Source: Oryzibacter oryziterrae (GTDB taxonomy: Bacteria > Pseudomonadota > Alphaproteobacteria > Rhizobiales > Pleomorphomonadaceae). Taken from it: a stretch of DNA of 43,816 nt. Shown one piece after another: positions 1 to 9,033 of the stretch. A program made the position numbers and the translations under genes. Position 1 is the first letter of the stretch, and each line of letters begins with the position of its first letter. The notes beneath the pieces were generated by a model. It searched no databases. It saw nothing but the letters and a program-made list of their open reading frames with translations, and had not been told where the DNA came from. Location of the stretch: positions 1 to 43,816 of the forward strand of contig NZ_JAKJIC010000028.1 in assembly GCF_021864535.1 (NCBI RefSeq). The letters run 5' to 3'.

Positions 1-80
1 TCGCCGCCAGGCCTGCAAAACGCAAGAACACAAACCACACGATAAAAGCTCATCACAAATACAATCACACACAAAAACAC

Positions 81-114
81 AAACGCCCCGTGCCAGAAAT
101 GACACGGGGCGTTT
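81..114 (-). terminator. Perfect 12-bp hairpin, probable leftward terminator
   Basis: A perfect inverted repeat (AAACGCCCCGTG at 81-92, CACGGGGCGTTT at 103-114) encloses a 10-nt loop. Read on the minus strand the stem is followed by a T-rich stretch (GTGTTTTTGTGTG), so it best fits the end of a leftward transcript. On the plus strand there is no T-run. The gene it would end is outside the window or absent, because no minus-strand gene is visible to its right, so it could also be a stand-alone hairpin. Confidence 0.5.
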
Positions 115-222
115 GTACGTTCTGGGGATTGGGACCAGTTCTCCCGATCAAATTCCGGAGATCGAGGGGCCTGCTTCTGCCTTTTCGCTTGCCGCCTTCT
201 GCGGAATGGGCACAGTCAGGCC

Positions 223-2148
223 ATGCTTACCGTGATCCGCTCAGCCTTCGGCGCCCTGTTCTCCTTCTTTGAAAGCCGCATCGACCCGTTCAAGCCGACG
301 CAGGGGCAGCACCCGCTGACGCCGCCGACCACCAATTGGAAAATGCTCCGCTTTTTCCTGGGTGAAACCGGTTGGCCGCTGTTGCTGATGGTCGGCCTCA
401 CCGCGGTGACGACGCTGATCGAGATCGCCGTCCCCGTCAGTATCGGCAAGCTGATCGATACCGCCACGCAGCATGACGCCGACGCGGTGCGCGAAGTGCA
501 TGTGCTCGACTATGCGGTGTTCGTGCTGCTGCTTCTGGTGGTGCGGCCGGCCTTCGGGCTTCTCGCCTCGCTGGTGCGCAATCAGACGCTCTCGCGCAAT
601 GTCGGCACGCTGGTCCGCTGGCGCACCCATGAATATGTGGCCAAGGCCGACATAGCCTTTTTCCAGGGCGACTTCGTCGGCCGCATCGCCACCAAGGTGA
701 CGCAGACGGGGCAGGCGATCCGCTCGCTGATCCGCCTGTTCACCGACCAGCTCCTCTATGTGACGGTCTATCTCGCCGGCACCGTCCTCTATCTCCTGTT
801 CCAGCATCCGCTGTTTGCGCTGCCCCTGATTGGCTGGGTTGTGATCTACGGCGCGGTGATGTGGCACTATATTCCGCGTAGCCGGGCCATTGCCCGCCAG
901 GTGGCGGAGACCGGGTCGATCTTCTCCGGCCGTCTCGTCGACGGCTATTCCAACTATCTGATCGTGCGCCTGTTCACCGGTCTCGGCCGCGAGGATGCCT
1001 TCGTGCGCGACGCGCTGGAAGACGGTGTCGCCGCGTCCGGCGCGCAGCAGCGCATGCTCACGGGCATGACGACCTTCCTGACGCTTCTCAACGGTGCGCT
1101 GCTCGCCTCCGGCGGCGTGGTCGGTCTCCTGCTGTGGCAGCACCGGCTGGCAACGCCGGGCGAGGTGGCCGGTGTGATCGCATTGATGCTGCAGGTGCAG
1201 CAGATGTCGCGCGTCACCACCATGAACCTCTCCGACCTCTTCGAGAGCATCGGCACGCTCGAGGATTCCGTCCGCTCGCTTTCCAAACCGCAGACGGTGA
1301 TCGATGTGCCCGCGGCCCAGCCGCTGCGCATGGCCGGCGGCGAGATCGCGCTGGACAAGGTGCTGTTCGATTACGGCCGCGGGCGGCCTGCCGGCGCGCG
1401 CGCCATCGACGGCATCTCGCTGACCATTCGTCCGGGCGAGCGGATCGGTCTGGTAGGCCCGTCGGGCGCTGGCAAGTCGACGCTCGTCAACCTGTTGCTG
1501 CGGCTCTACAATCTGGAAGGCGGGCGCATTTCCATCGATGGGCAGGACATCGCTTCCGTCACCCAGGACAGCCTGCGCAGCGCTGTCGGCGTGGTGACGC
1601 AGGACACCTCACTGCTGCATCGCTCCCTGCGTGACAACATCAAATACGGTCGCCCCGACGCCAGCGATGCCGACATGATCGCCGCTGCGCAGCAGGCACA
1701 TGCGGACGGTTTCATCGATGACCTGCAGGATCAGCGAGGGCGGCGGGGCTATGAGGCCTTTGTCGGCGAGCGCGGGGTGAAGCTGTCCGGTGGGCAGCGC
1801 CAGCGTATCGCCATCGCCCGCGTGCTGCTGAAAAACGCGCCGATCCTGGTGCTGGACGAGGCGACAAGTGCGCTCGACAGCGACATCGAGGCGGCGATCC
1901 AGGAGAGCCTCGACGATCTGATGGCGGGCAAGACGGTCATTGCCGTCGCCCATCGCCTGTCGACGATCGCGCGCATGGACCGGTTGATCGTGATGGATCA
2001 GGGGCGAATCGTCGAAGAGGGAACGCATGCCCAACTGATCGGCGCGGGGGGGCTCTATGCCCGCCTTTGGGCGCGCCAGAGCGGCGGTTTCATGGGGGTG
2101 GAACCGGTCGGCGAGGCTGATGCGAGCGCCATCAGTGTTGCAACGTAG
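223..2148 (+). CDS. ABC exporter, fused permease and ATPase (half-transporter)
   Basis: A 641-residue ABC exporter half-transporter that probably works as a homodimer in the inner membrane. The N-terminal half (about 40-330) has hydrophobic membrane segments of the exporter type. The C-terminal half is a nucleotide-binding domain with Walker A GPSGAGKST near residues 412-420, the LSGGQRQR signature near 521, Walker B ILVLDEATSALD near 541 and the switch histidine in VAHRLS. It resembles the lipid/multidrug exporter group (MsbA-like), but the substrate cannot be read from the sequence. The ATG at 223 has only a weak AGG five bases upstream; an in-frame ATG at 343 is an alternative start. It stands alone, about 270 bp before the bc1 operon. 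Confidence 0.9.
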   Translation: MLTVIRSAFGALFSFFESRIDPFKPTQGQHPLTPPTTNWKMLRFFLGETGWPLLLMVGLTAVTTLIEIAVPVSIGKLIDTATQHDADAVREVHVLDYAVFVLLLLVVRPAFGLLASLVRNQTLSRNVGTLVRWRTHEYVAKADIAFFQGDFVGRIATKVTQTGQAIRSLIRLFTDQLLYVTVYLAGTVLYLLFQHPLFALPLIGWVVIYGAVMWHYIPRSRAIARQVAETGSIFSGRLVDGYSNYLIVRLFTGLGREDAFVRDALEDGVAASGAQQRMLTGMTTFLTLLNGALLASGGVVGLLLWQHRLATPGEVAGVIALMLQVQQMSRVTTMNLSDLFESIGTLEDSVRSLSKPQTVIDVPAAQPLRMAGGEIALDKVLFDYGRGRPAGARAIDGISLTIRPGERIGLVGPSGAGKSTLVNLLLRLYNLEGGRISIDGQDIASVTQDSLRSAVGVVTQDTSLLHRSLRDNIKYGRPDASDADMIAAAQQAHADGFIDDLQDQRGRRGYEAFVGERGVKLSGGQRQRIAIARVLLKNAPILVLDEATSALDSDIEAAIQESLDDLMAGKTVIAVAHRLSTIARMDRLIVMDQGRIVEEGTHAQLIGAGGLYARLWARQSGGFMGVEPVGEADASAISVAT

Positions 2149-2422
2149 TCCGGTTGATTGGAATCAAGGGGGTATCCGACCAATTTCGCAGCTGCGACAA
2201 CTGGACTTTCCCCGGCGTTGGTGCAAAAAGAACGCCGATCGGATGTCCGTAGCATGGCCAATTGGTGTCATGCTGATGGTATCTGTACTAAATGGACGGA
2301 TTTTACCGCGTGTTCGGGCGGCCGCTGTCGGGGGCGGGGCGCAAACTTGCGGCACATGACAATTGGCTGCCGGCGGTTCGCAAGCCGACGACGGTGGTCA
2401 ATCCGCGCGAAAGGAAGAGACC

Positions 2423-2986
2423 TTGGCTCACAGCGATACCACGGCTGAACCTACTCGCCGCGACTTCCTGCTGCTCACCGCCGGCGCATTTGGCGCTGTT
2501 GGCGTGGCATCGGTGGCGTGGCCCTTCATCGACCAGATGAATCCTGATGCGTCCACGCGAGCGCTCGCTTCGATCGAGGTCGACATCTCCGCCCTGCAGT
2601 CGGGCCAGTCGATCACCGTGCTGTGGCGCGGCAAGCCGGTCGTCGTGCGCAACCGCACCGACAAGGAGATCGAGGAAGGCAAGGCGGTCAAGCTCGAAGA
2701 GCTGAAGGACCCGATCGCCCGCAATGCCAATGTGGATCCGTCGGCCGACGCCACGGACGCAAACCGCTCCGCCAAGGACAAGGAAAACATCCTCGTCATG
2801 GTCAAGGTCTGCACCCATCTGGGCTGCATTCCGCTCGATGAGTCGGGTGAGTTCGGCGGCTGGTTCTGCCCCTGCCATGGCTCGCAGTACGACACGGCCG
2901 GCCGCATCCGCAAGGGGCCGGCGCCGGAGAACCTGCCGGTTCCGGTCTACGCCTTCACTTCCGACACCAAGATCCGCATCGGCTGA
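2423..2986 (+). CDS. petA: Ubiquinol-cytochrome c reductase iron-sulfur subunit (Rieske protein)
   Basis: The Rieske 2Fe-2S subunit of complex III, carrying electrons from ubiquinol to cytochrome c1 on the periplasmic side. The cluster motifs are CTHLGC (residues 130-135) and CPCHG (149-153). Near the N-terminus RRDFLLLTAG resembles a Tat signal that stays as a membrane anchor. I choose a TTG start at 2423 because GGAAGAG lies just upstream and the protein then begins with the usual short polar leader before the RR motif; that gives 187 residues, normal for the family. The same frame is open upstream to an ATG at 2363, which would add 20 atypical residues. It is first in petA-petB-petC, 26 bp before petB. 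Confidence 0.95.
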   Translation: MAHSDTTAEPTRRDFLLLTAGAFGAVGVASVAWPFIDQMNPDASTRALASIEVDISALQSGQSITVLWRGKPVVVRNRTDKEIEEGKAVKLEELKDPIARNANVDPSADATDANRSAKDKENILVMVKVCTHLGCIPLDESGEFGGWFCPCHGSQYDTAGRIRKGPAPENLPVPVYAFTSDTKIRIG

Positions 2987-3012
2987 TCCGCTGCTCTCAC
3001 GCGAGGTAATCC

Positions 3013-4263
3013 ATGTCCGGTCATTCGACCTACGAACCCAAGTCGGGCATCGAGAAGTGGCTTGAGAAGCGCCTTCCGATCGTTCGTCTGCTGCACGACG
3101 CTGGTGTCTCCTATCCGACGCCGCGCAACCTGAACCCGCTGTGGACCTTCGGCGGCATTCTCGCCATGATGCTGGTGATCCAGATCGTGTCAGGCATCGT
3201 GCTGGCCATGCACTATGCGTCCAACAGCGCGCTCGCTTTCGACAGCGTCGAAGGCATCATGCGCGACGTGAACTGGGGCTGGCTGATCCGCTACATCCAT
3301 GCCAACGGCGCGTCGATGTTCTTCATCGCCGTCTACATCCACATCCTGCGCGGCCTCTACTACGGTTCCTACAAGGAACCGCGCGAGCTGTTGTGGGTGC
3401 TGGGCGTGATCATCTACCTGCTCATGATGGCCGCCGGCTTCATGGGCTATGTGCTGCCCTGGGGCCAGATGTCCTTCTGGGGCGCCACCGTGATCACCAA
3501 CTTCTTCACCGCCATTCCGGTGATCGGCCAGCCGATCCAGACGCTGCTGATCGGCGGCTTTGCGGTGGACAATGCCACGCTGAACCGCTTCTTCTCGCTG
3601 CATTATCTGGTGCCGTTCATCATCGCCGGCGTCGTCGTGCTGCATATCTGGGCGCTGCATGTGGTCGGTCAGAACAACCCGCTCGGCATCGACGTCAAGA
3701 GCGAGAAGGACACCGTTCCCTTCACGCCCTATGCGACGTCGAAGGACGGGCTGTTCATGGTGCTGTTCCTGGTGTTCTACGCCTGGTTCGTGTTCTACCA
3801 GCCGAACTATCTCGGCCACCCGGACAACTACACGCCGGCCAACCCGCTGGTGACGCCGGCGCATATCGTGCCCGAATGGTACTACCTGCCGTTCTACGCC
3901 ATCCTGCGCGCCATCACCTTCAACATCGGCCCGATCGACTCCAAGCTCGGCGGCGTGCTCGCCATGTTCGGTTCGATTGCCGTGACGGCCTTCCTGCCGT
4001 GGCTCGATACGTCGAAGGTTCGCTCGGGTCGGTTCCGCCCGCTGTTCAGGATCGCCTTCTGGCTGTTCGTGGCGGCGGTGCTGTTCCTCGGCTACCTCGG
4101 CTCGCAGCCGGCTGACGGCAATGCGGTGCTCTATGCGCAGGTCTGCACGGCCTACTACTTCGCCTTCTTCCTGATCATCCTGCCGGTGCTCGGCTTCATC
4201 GAGAAGCCCAAGGCCCTGCCGAACTCGATCATCGAAGACGTGCTTGCGAAGTCGAAGCACTGA
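3013..4263 (+). CDS. petB: Cytochrome b of the bc1 complex
   Basis: Cytochrome b, 416 residues, the membrane core of complex III that holds hemes bL and bH and the Qo and Qi quinone sites. The Qo-site PEWY signature is seen as [15 protein letters not shown] near residues 290-304. Histidine pairs for heme binding lie in the second and fourth membrane helices (for example [12 protein letters not shown] with [12 protein letters not shown], and FSLHYLVPF with [10 protein letters not shown]). The length matches stand-alone alphaproteobacterial cytochrome b; it is not the fused b-c1 precursor (FbcH) seen in Bradyrhizobium. It sits between petA and petC with short gaps, in one transcription unit. 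Confidence 0.97.
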   Translation: MSGHSTYEPKSGIEKWLEKRLPIVRLLHDAGVSYPTPRNLNPLWTFGGILAMMLVIQIVSGIVLAMHYASNSALAFDSVEGIMRDVNWGWLIRYIHANGASMFFIAVYIHILRGLYYGSYKEPRELLWVLGVIIYLLMMAAGFMGYVLPWGQMSFWGATVITNFFTAIPVIGQPIQTLLIGGFAVDNATLNRFFSLHYLVPFIIAGVVVLHIWALHVVGQNNPLGIDVKSEKDTVPFTPYATSKDGLFMVLFLVFYAWFVFYQPNYLGHPDNYTPANPLVTPAHIVPEWYYLPFYAILRAITFNIGPIDSKLGGVLAMFGSIAVTAFLPWLDTSKVRSGRFRPLFRIAFWLFVAAVLFLGYLGSQPADGNAVLYAQVCTAYYFAFFLIILPVLGFIEKPKALPNSIIEDVLAKSKH

Positions 4264-4287
4264 TTGCCTGACGGAAAGGATGTCATC

Positions 4288-5157
4288 ATGAAGAATTCCA
4301 TGATCCGTTGGGCGTCGACGGCCGTTATCGGCCTCGGCCTTGCGGTGGGTTCGGTCGCTGCGGCGACCGCCCAGGAAGCGGGGGCTGCTCCCGAATTTCC
4401 GCTGAAGAAGCCGGTTCACCAGAGCTGGTCCTTTGGCGGCATCTTCGGCCAGTATGATCAGGCCCAGTTGCAGCGCGGCTACAAGGTCTACAAGGAAGTC
4501 TGCTCGGCTTGTCACTCCATGCGACTGCTGAAGTTCCGCAACCTTGCCGACGAGGGTGGCCCGCATTTCAGCGAAGAGCAGGTGAAGGCGCTTGCCGCCG
4601 AATACACCATCCAGGACGGTCCGGACGACAATGGCGAGATGTTCGATCGCCCGCGTCTGCCGAAGGATCCGTTCCCCTCGCCGTTCGCCAACGACAAGGC
4701 GGCGCGCGCGGCCAACGGCGGCGCCCTGCCGCCTGACATGTCGCTGCTCGCCAAGGCGCGTGCGGTGCATTCCGGCTTCCCGTGGTTCCTGGTGGATATG
4801 ATCATCCCCTATCAGGAGCAGGGTCCGGACTATATCGTCGCCCTCATGAACGGCTACCAGGATGCGCCGGCCGATGTGAAGGTGCCGGACGGCCTCAACT
4901 ACAACCCCTATTTCCTCAGCAACTTCGCCATTGGCATGCCGAAGCCGCTGTCGGACGGGCAGGTTGAGTATACCGACGGTACGCCGCAGACGGTGGAGCA
5001 GTATTCCAAGGACGTGTCTGCCTTCCTGATGTGGGCCGCCGAGCCGCACCTCAACGAGCGCAAGCAGCTCGGCCTCAAGGTCATGCTGTTCCTGATCACC
5101 TTCGCGGGTGTTCTGGCGCTGCTGAAGCGCAAGATCTGGCTCAACACGCCGCACTGA
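4288..5157 (+). CDS. petC: Cytochrome c1 of the bc1 complex
   Basis: Cytochrome c1, 289 residues, passing electrons from the Rieske protein to soluble or membrane cytochrome c. It has a cleavable signal peptide ending near ATAQEAGA, one covalent heme motif CSACH early in the mature protein, and a C-terminal membrane anchor (LGLKVMLFLITFAGVLALL) followed by a positive tail. The start is the ATG at 4288, preceded by GGAAAGGA; an in-frame TTG at 4264, directly after the petB stop, would add eight residues and has no ribosome site. It is the last gene of the bc1 operon and is followed by a clear terminator. Confidence 0.96.
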   Translation: MKNSMIRWASTAVIGLGLAVGSVAAATAQEAGAAPEFPLKKPVHQSWSFGGIFGQYDQAQLQRGYKVYKEVCSACHSMRLLKFRNLADEGGPHFSEEQVKALAAEYTIQDGPDDNGEMFDRPRLPKDPFPSPFANDKAARAANGGALPPDMSLLAKARAVHSGFPWFLVDMIIPYQEQGPDYIVALMNGYQDAPADVKVPDGLNYNPYFLSNFAIGMPKPLSDGQVEYTDGTPQTVEQYSKDVSAFLMWAAEPHLNERKQLGLKVMLFLITFAGVLALLKRKIWLNTPH

Positions 5158-5183
5158 TCAGTGCGGTTGATGCAAAGTGCTCG

Positions 5184-5207
5184 AGGGGCCCGCAAGGGCC
5201 CCTTTTT
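5184..5207 (+). terminator. Rho-independent terminator of the petABC operon
   Basis: An 8-bp perfect stem (AGGGGCCC 5184-5191, GGGCCCCT 5196-5203) with a GCAA tetraloop runs into TTTTT. It lies 27 bp after the petC stop codon and closes the bc1 operon. Confidence 0.9.
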
Positions 5208-5325
5208 GCGTTTAGGGGGCAACGCTCGTTCTACGCTTTTTGATGCCCGCGCTTTTTATGCGCCAATCCTCTTGCAAAGACATTTTGCACTGTGGATTAT
5301 TTCTGGATTGTTTCGGGAGGATTTT

Positions 5326-6555
5326 ATGCGATTTTTTCAGTGTCTGACGTTGGCTGCGGCGATGCTTGCGGCACCGCTCTCCGCCGCTGTGGCCGCACCG
5401 CTTGCCTTGACCAAGGCCGATGGCCAGTCTCAGGACGCTCCGGGTGAGGTTTCAGCCGACGCAGCGGGCTTTGTGATGGGCTGGGTGCGCACCAAGCTGT
5501 CGCCGGCCTTTGAGCTGTCCGTGCGGGCGCGGCAGTTCTCGTCCACCGGTGCGGCCGTCGGCAAGGAACTTGTGTTCGACAAGCAGCCTTCCATGCTGGC
5601 AGACCCGGTCGTCTTGCCGGTGAGCGGCAGCAAGGTTGCCGCCTTCTGGCTCAAGCCAGCGACGGGGCTGGTTGCCCGCCTCGGGGACACGGCCACGGGC
5701 GTGCTCGGCGCCGAGAAGACAGTTCTCTCCAGCGCCGCCGATCTGATTGCCGAGGTGAATGCCGATGTCATCCGGTTGACGAACGGCAACTTTCTCGCGT
5801 TGACCTACAAGTATGACAAGTCTGCGTCGCCTCTTGCCAAGCGGGTTGCGGTCACACTCATCGGCCCGGATCTCAAGGTTCTGAAGAAGGGCAGCTTCGT
5901 GCCGGGGCCGAAGGCAAGCTATGTGGCGACCGGGGCTTCCGATTTCACAGCCGTTCCGCTTTCGGGCGGCGGCGCCCTTGTGGCCTACCGCAATCGTCTC
6001 GACGGGGCGATCTATGCGGTGACGGTCGATGCGGCCGGCACTCCCGGCACGCGTGCCGTCAAAGTCAACCAGAAGTCCTCGCCGCTGGGTGTTGCCGGAC
6101 AACAGGTGGAGTTCGAGGTTGAGGGCGCGCGCCTGGCAAATGGCAATGTGGCGATCGTCTGGACCCGCATCGGCAGCACGGTGGACGACGATGCCTTTGA
6201 TATCAGCTATCGAATCCTCAAGCCTTCCGGGGCTGCGGTCAGCGGTGAGTTGAGCGCCACAGCCAGTCTTGCCGAGTCCCAACTGTCGCCCGACATCGCC
6301 GTCTTGCCGGGCGCGGGCTTTGCCCTGTCCTGGACCAACAATGGCTTGCCGGCACAGGGGCGGCCTCGCTCCTATGTTCTGCGGAAATTCGGTGCGAGCG
6401 GGACGCCTGCGGCTGCCCCGAAGGTGGTGTTCACCGGCCCTCGCAGCACGAACAGCCAGGCGTCGGAGCTTGTGGCCGCCGGATCCAAGGTGGTCGTGAT
6501 CGGCGCTGCTGGCTCATCGACCACGACATTGCAAGGGTTCCTGACGGCGCCCTGA
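5326..6555 (+). CDS. Secreted protein of unknown function with repeated beta-strand-like motifs
   Basis: A 409-residue protein that I cannot place in a named family. The ATG at 5326 has GGGAGG just upstream and begins a clean signal peptide (MRFFQCLTLAAAMLAAPLSA, cleavage near AVAA). The mature part carries repeated short segments of one type, G-x-F/V/A-x-x-x-W/Y, seen as GFVMGWVRT, NGNFLALTYKYD, GGALVAYRNR, NGNVAIVWTRI and GAGFALSWTNN, spaced about 60-90 residues apart. Such repeats suggest a beta-propeller or similar all-beta fold exported to the periplasm or outside. It sits alone between the bc1 terminator and apt. The fold is an inference; no catalytic motif was seen. Confidence 0.75.
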   Translation: MRFFQCLTLAAAMLAAPLSAAVAAPLALTKADGQSQDAPGEVSADAAGFVMGWVRTKLSPAFELSVRARQFSSTGAAVGKELVFDKQPSMLADPVVLPVSGSKVAAFWLKPATGLVARLGDTATGVLGAEKTVLSSAADLIAEVNADVIRLTNGNFLALTYKYDKSASPLAKRVAVTLIGPDLKVLKKGSFVPGPKASYVATGASDFTAVPLSGGGALVAYRNRLDGAIYAVTVDAAGTPGTRAVKVNQKSSPLGVAGQQVEFEVEGARLANGNVAIVWTRIGSTVDDDAFDISYRILKPSGAAVSGELSATASLAESQLSPDIAVLPGAGFALSWTNNGLPAQGRPRSYVLRKFGASGTPAAAPKVVFTGPRSTNSQASELVAAGSKVVVIGAAGSSTTTLQGFLTAP

Positions 6556-6687
6556 GCACCTCGTGACCTCGCGAGCACCCCTGTGCTTGGCTGAGGCCCC
6601 CCTGTGTCCGGCTCACAGGCTGGTTGAACCGTCGCGGTGGCTTGACTACAAGGAGGGGTAAGTCACCGCTCAGACGAGTCCCCCTTC

Positions 6688-7215
6688 ATGAACCTTGCCG
6701 ATACGATCCGCGCCATCCCCGACTATCCCAAGCCGGGGATCATTTTCCGCGACATAACCACGCTGCTCGGCAATGCCCGCGCGTTCCGCCGCGCCGTTGA
6801 CGAGCTGGTGCAGCCCTGGGCCGGCGGCAAGATCGACAAGGTGGCCGGGATGGAGGCGCGCGGCTTCATTCTCGGCGGCGCCGTCGCCCATCAGCTGAGC
6901 GCCGGTTTCGTGCCGATCCGCAAGAAGGGCAAGCTGCCGCACGAGACCGTCTCGATCGCCTACAGCCTCGAGTATGGCATCGACCAGATGGAGATGCACA
7001 CCGACGCCATTCTTCCGGGTGAGCGCGTGCTGCTTGTCGACGACCTGATCGCCACCGGCGGCACCGCCTGCGCCGCCTCGGCCCTGATCCGCCAGATCGG
7101 CGGCGTCATCGAGGCCGCCTGCTTCATCGTCGATCTGCCGGAACTCGGCGGCGCCGACAAGCTGCGCGCCATGGATGTCAACGTCCGCTCGCTGGTGGAG
7201 TTCGAGGGGCACTGA
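6688..7215 (+). CDS. apt: Adenine phosphoribosyltransferase
   Basis: APRT, 175 residues, making AMP from adenine and PRPP in purine salvage in the cytosol. The PRPP-binding signature [14 protein letters not shown] and the upstream [12 protein letters not shown] segment are both clear, and the N-terminus ([19 protein letters not shown]) is typical of bacterial Apt. The ATG at 6688 lacks a good Shine-Dalgarno; a strong AAGGAGGGG lies about 30 bases further up, too far for normal use, but no in-frame start follows it. It converges with epmA, leaving only an 18-bp gap. In many alphaproteobacteria apt follows the bc1 genes, as it does here with one extra gene between. Confidence 0.96.
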   Translation: MNLADTIRAIPDYPKPGIIFRDITTLLGNARAFRRAVDELVQPWAGGKIDKVAGMEARGFILGGAVAHQLSAGFVPIRKKGKLPHETVSIAYSLEYGIDQMEMHTDAILPGERVLLVDDLIATGGTACAASALIRQIGGVIEAACFIVDLPELGGADKLRAMDVNVRSLVEFEGH

Positions 7216-7223
7216 GGCTGAAA

Positions 7224-7247
7224 GGGGCGAGCCTCACACCTCGCCCC
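7224..7247. terminator. Weak hairpin between the convergent apt and epmA genes
   Basis: An 8-bp stem (GGGGCGAG 7224-7231, CTCGCCCC 7240-7247) with an 8-nt loop lies between the apt stop and the epmA end and includes the epmA stop codon. On the minus strand only TTT follows, so it would be a weak terminator at best. Confidence 0.4.
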
Positions 7248-8286
7248 ACATCACGTCCTTGATCGAGCGGGCGCCGCTCGCCACGATCACCAGCCGTTCG
7301 AAGCCGAGCGCGATGCCGGATGCCTGGGGCATATGAGCGAGGGCGGCGAGGAAATCCTCGTCGATCGGATAGGTCTCGCCGTAGATCGCCTGCTTGATCG
7401 CCATTTCCTCTTCGAAGCGCCGGCGTTGCTCGGCCGGGTCGGTGAGCTCGCCGAAGGCATTGGCCAGCTCGACACCGCAGGCATAGAGTTCGAAGCGTTC
7501 GGCGAGGCGGCTGTCGCGCGCGACCGGGCGGGAGAGGGCGGCTTCGCAGGTGGGATATTCATGGAAAATGGTCGGCCTGCCCATGCCGAGGTTCGGTTCC
7601 ACCGATTGCACGAGAATGCGTGAGTAGATGTCGGTCCAGCTGTCGTCCTCGACGACGCGATAGCCGCGAGCGATCGCCTGGGCCGCGAGGCCGTCGCGAT
7701 CCGGCGCGCCGGCGGGATCGGGGTTCAGCGTCGTCAGGAGATCGATGCCGGCGTAACGCTCGAAGGCCGCGCAGACCGACAGCCGTTCCGGCTCGGCGAA
7801 GGGATCGGCCGTGCGGCCCTTCCAGGTGAACTCCTTGCGTCCGAGCGTTTGAGCGGCAAGACGCATCAGTTCGGTCGCGTCGTCCATCAACTGCTCATAG
7901 GGCGCACCGGCGCGATACCATTCCAGCAGGGTGAACTCGTTGGAATGCAACGGCCCGCCCTCGCGGTTGCGCCAGACGCGGGCGAAGTCGAAGATGGCGG
8001 TCTCGCCGGCCGCCAGCAGCTTCTTGGCGGTGAACTCGGGCGAGGTGTGCAGATAGCGCGTCACGGGCAGGCCGTCGGAGCCGATCTTCTCGGTTCGGAA
8101 GGCGTGCAGATGTGCTTCATTGCCGGGCGAAACCTGCAGCGCCGGACATTCCACCTCGGTGAAGCCGCGGTCCTCGAACCAGCGGCGCACCGCCGTCTTG
8201 ATCCGGCCACGGGCTTCAAGGAACGGGCGGCGCGCCAAATGGCGTTCCGTTGACCACCAAGGCGACTCTTCTGGGCCAGAATGCAT
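7234..8286 (-). CDS. epmA: EF-P--(R)-beta-lysine ligase (EpmA/PoxA/GenX)
   Basis: A 350-residue class II lysyl-tRNA synthetase-like protein without the N-terminal anticodon-binding domain, which is the hallmark of EpmA. In studied bacteria it attaches (R)-beta-lysine to EF-P. Class II core segments are visible: RYLHTSPEFTAKKLLAAG (motif 1/2 region), FARVWRNREGG (motif 2) and the C-terminal ALGFERLVIVASGA (motif 3). It is divergent from efp, starting about 107 bp away, which supports the functional link. The partner lysine 2,3-aminomutase (EpmB), needed to make beta-lysine, is not in this window. The start at 8286 gives the normal N-terminus for the family. Confidence 0.93.
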   Translation of the reverse strand: MHSGPEESPWWSTERHLARRPFLEARGRIKTAVRRWFEDRGFTEVECPALQVSPGNEAHLHAFRTEKIGSDGLPVTRYLHTSPEFTAKKLLAAGETAIFDFARVWRNREGGPLHSNEFTLLEWYRAGAPYEQLMDDATELMRLAAQTLGRKEFTWKGRTADPFAEPERLSVCAAFERYAGIDLLTTLNPDPAGAPDRDGLAAQAIARGYRVVEDDSWTDIYSRILVQSVEPNLGMGRPTIFHEYPTCEAALSRPVARDSRLAERFELYACGVELANAFGELTDPAEQRRRFEEEMAIKQAIYGETYPIDEDFLAALAHMPQASGIALGFERLVIVASGARSIKDVMWGEV

Positions 8287-8322
8287 CTCGCCTCTTCCTT
8301 TTCTCGCGCAAAAATGTCAGGA

Positions 8323-8353
8323 GAGACGCGAACTGCGCCGGGGCTCGCGTCTC
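8323..8353 (+). promoter_or_regulatory. Hairpin in the efp upstream region
   Basis: A 9-bp perfect inverted repeat (GAGACGCGA 8323-8331, TCGCGTCTC 8345-8353) with a 13-nt loop lies 40 bp before the efp start, in the divergent epmA/efp region. No T-run follows directly. It may be a leader hairpin of efp mRNA or a protein-binding palindrome; its role is unknown. Confidence 0.35.
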
Positions 8354-8392
8354 GACGGGCGCGTACCGCTATTTTTAAAAACGTGAGACATC

Positions 8393-8962
8393 ATGGTCAA
8401 GGTCATCGCTAGCCAAATCCGCAAGGGCAATGTTGTCGAGCTCGACGACAAGCTGCATGTCGTTCTTCTGGCTGAAAGCTTCCATCCGGGCAAGGGCACG
8501 CCCACCACGCAGATCGATATGCGCCGCATCAACGACGGTGTGAAGGTGTCTGTGCGCTACAAGACGACCGAGCAGGTCGAAAAGGCGCTGATCGACGAGC
8601 GTCCCTATACGTTCCTCTATGAAGAAGAGCATGGCTTTGCCTTCATGCAGATGGAAACCTACGAGCAGATTTCCGTGCCGAAGGAAGTCGTCGGCGATCG
8701 TGCGCCTTTCCTTGCCGAGAACATGGAATGCCATGTGGGCGTCTATAACGACCTGCCGATCTCCATCGAGCTGCCCGCCCGCATGACCCTGGAAGTGACC
8801 GAGACCGAGCCGGCTGTGAAGGGCCAGACGGCTGCGTCGTCCTACAAGCCGGCCGTGCTGTCGAACGGCGTGCGCACCATGGTGCCGCCCTTCGTGACCA
8901 TCGGCACCCGCATCGTGGTCATGACCGAAGACGCCTCCTACGTCGAGCGCGCCAAGGACTGA
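8393..8962 (+). CDS. efp: Translation elongation factor P
   Basis: EF-P, 189 residues, which binds the ribosome between the P and E sites and relieves stalling at consecutive prolines. All three beta-barrel domains are present at normal length. The modified tip residue is seen as Lys34 in [10 protein letters not shown], the same position as the beta-lysylated lysine of E. coli EF-P. With epmA divergent next door, (R)-beta-lysylation of Lys34 is the likely modification in this organism. The gene is monocistronic and is followed by a strong terminator 28 bp after its stop. Confidence 0.97.
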   Translation: MVKVIASQIRKGNVVELDDKLHVVLLAESFHPGKGTPTTQIDMRRINDGVKVSVRYKTTEQVEKALIDERPYTFLYEEEHGFAFMQMETYEQISVPKEVVGDRAPFLAENMECHVGVYNDLPISIELPARMTLEVTETEPAVKGQTAASSYKPAVLSNGVRTMVPPFVTIGTRIVVMTEDASYVERAKD

Positions 8963-8989
8963 TCGGTTCGATCAGCGCCGAGACCATCG

Positions 8990-9023
8990 AAAGCCCCGGA
9001 TCGGCAACGGTCCGGGGCTTTTT
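8990..9023 (+). terminator. Rho-independent terminator of efp
   Basis: An 11-bp perfect stem (AAAGCCCCGGA 8990-9000, TCCGGGGCTTT 9011-9021) with a 10-nt loop is followed by TT. It may also serve the convergent maoC pair, since the minus strand also shows TTT at the stem base. Confidence 0.85.
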
Positions 9024-9033
9024 GCATTTGCGG

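Noticed and set aside
3190-5154. 654-codon open frame on the minus strand
   Set aside because: It is antisense to petB and petC; the composition is Arg/His/Gly-rich, as in GC-rich shadow frames, with no domain.
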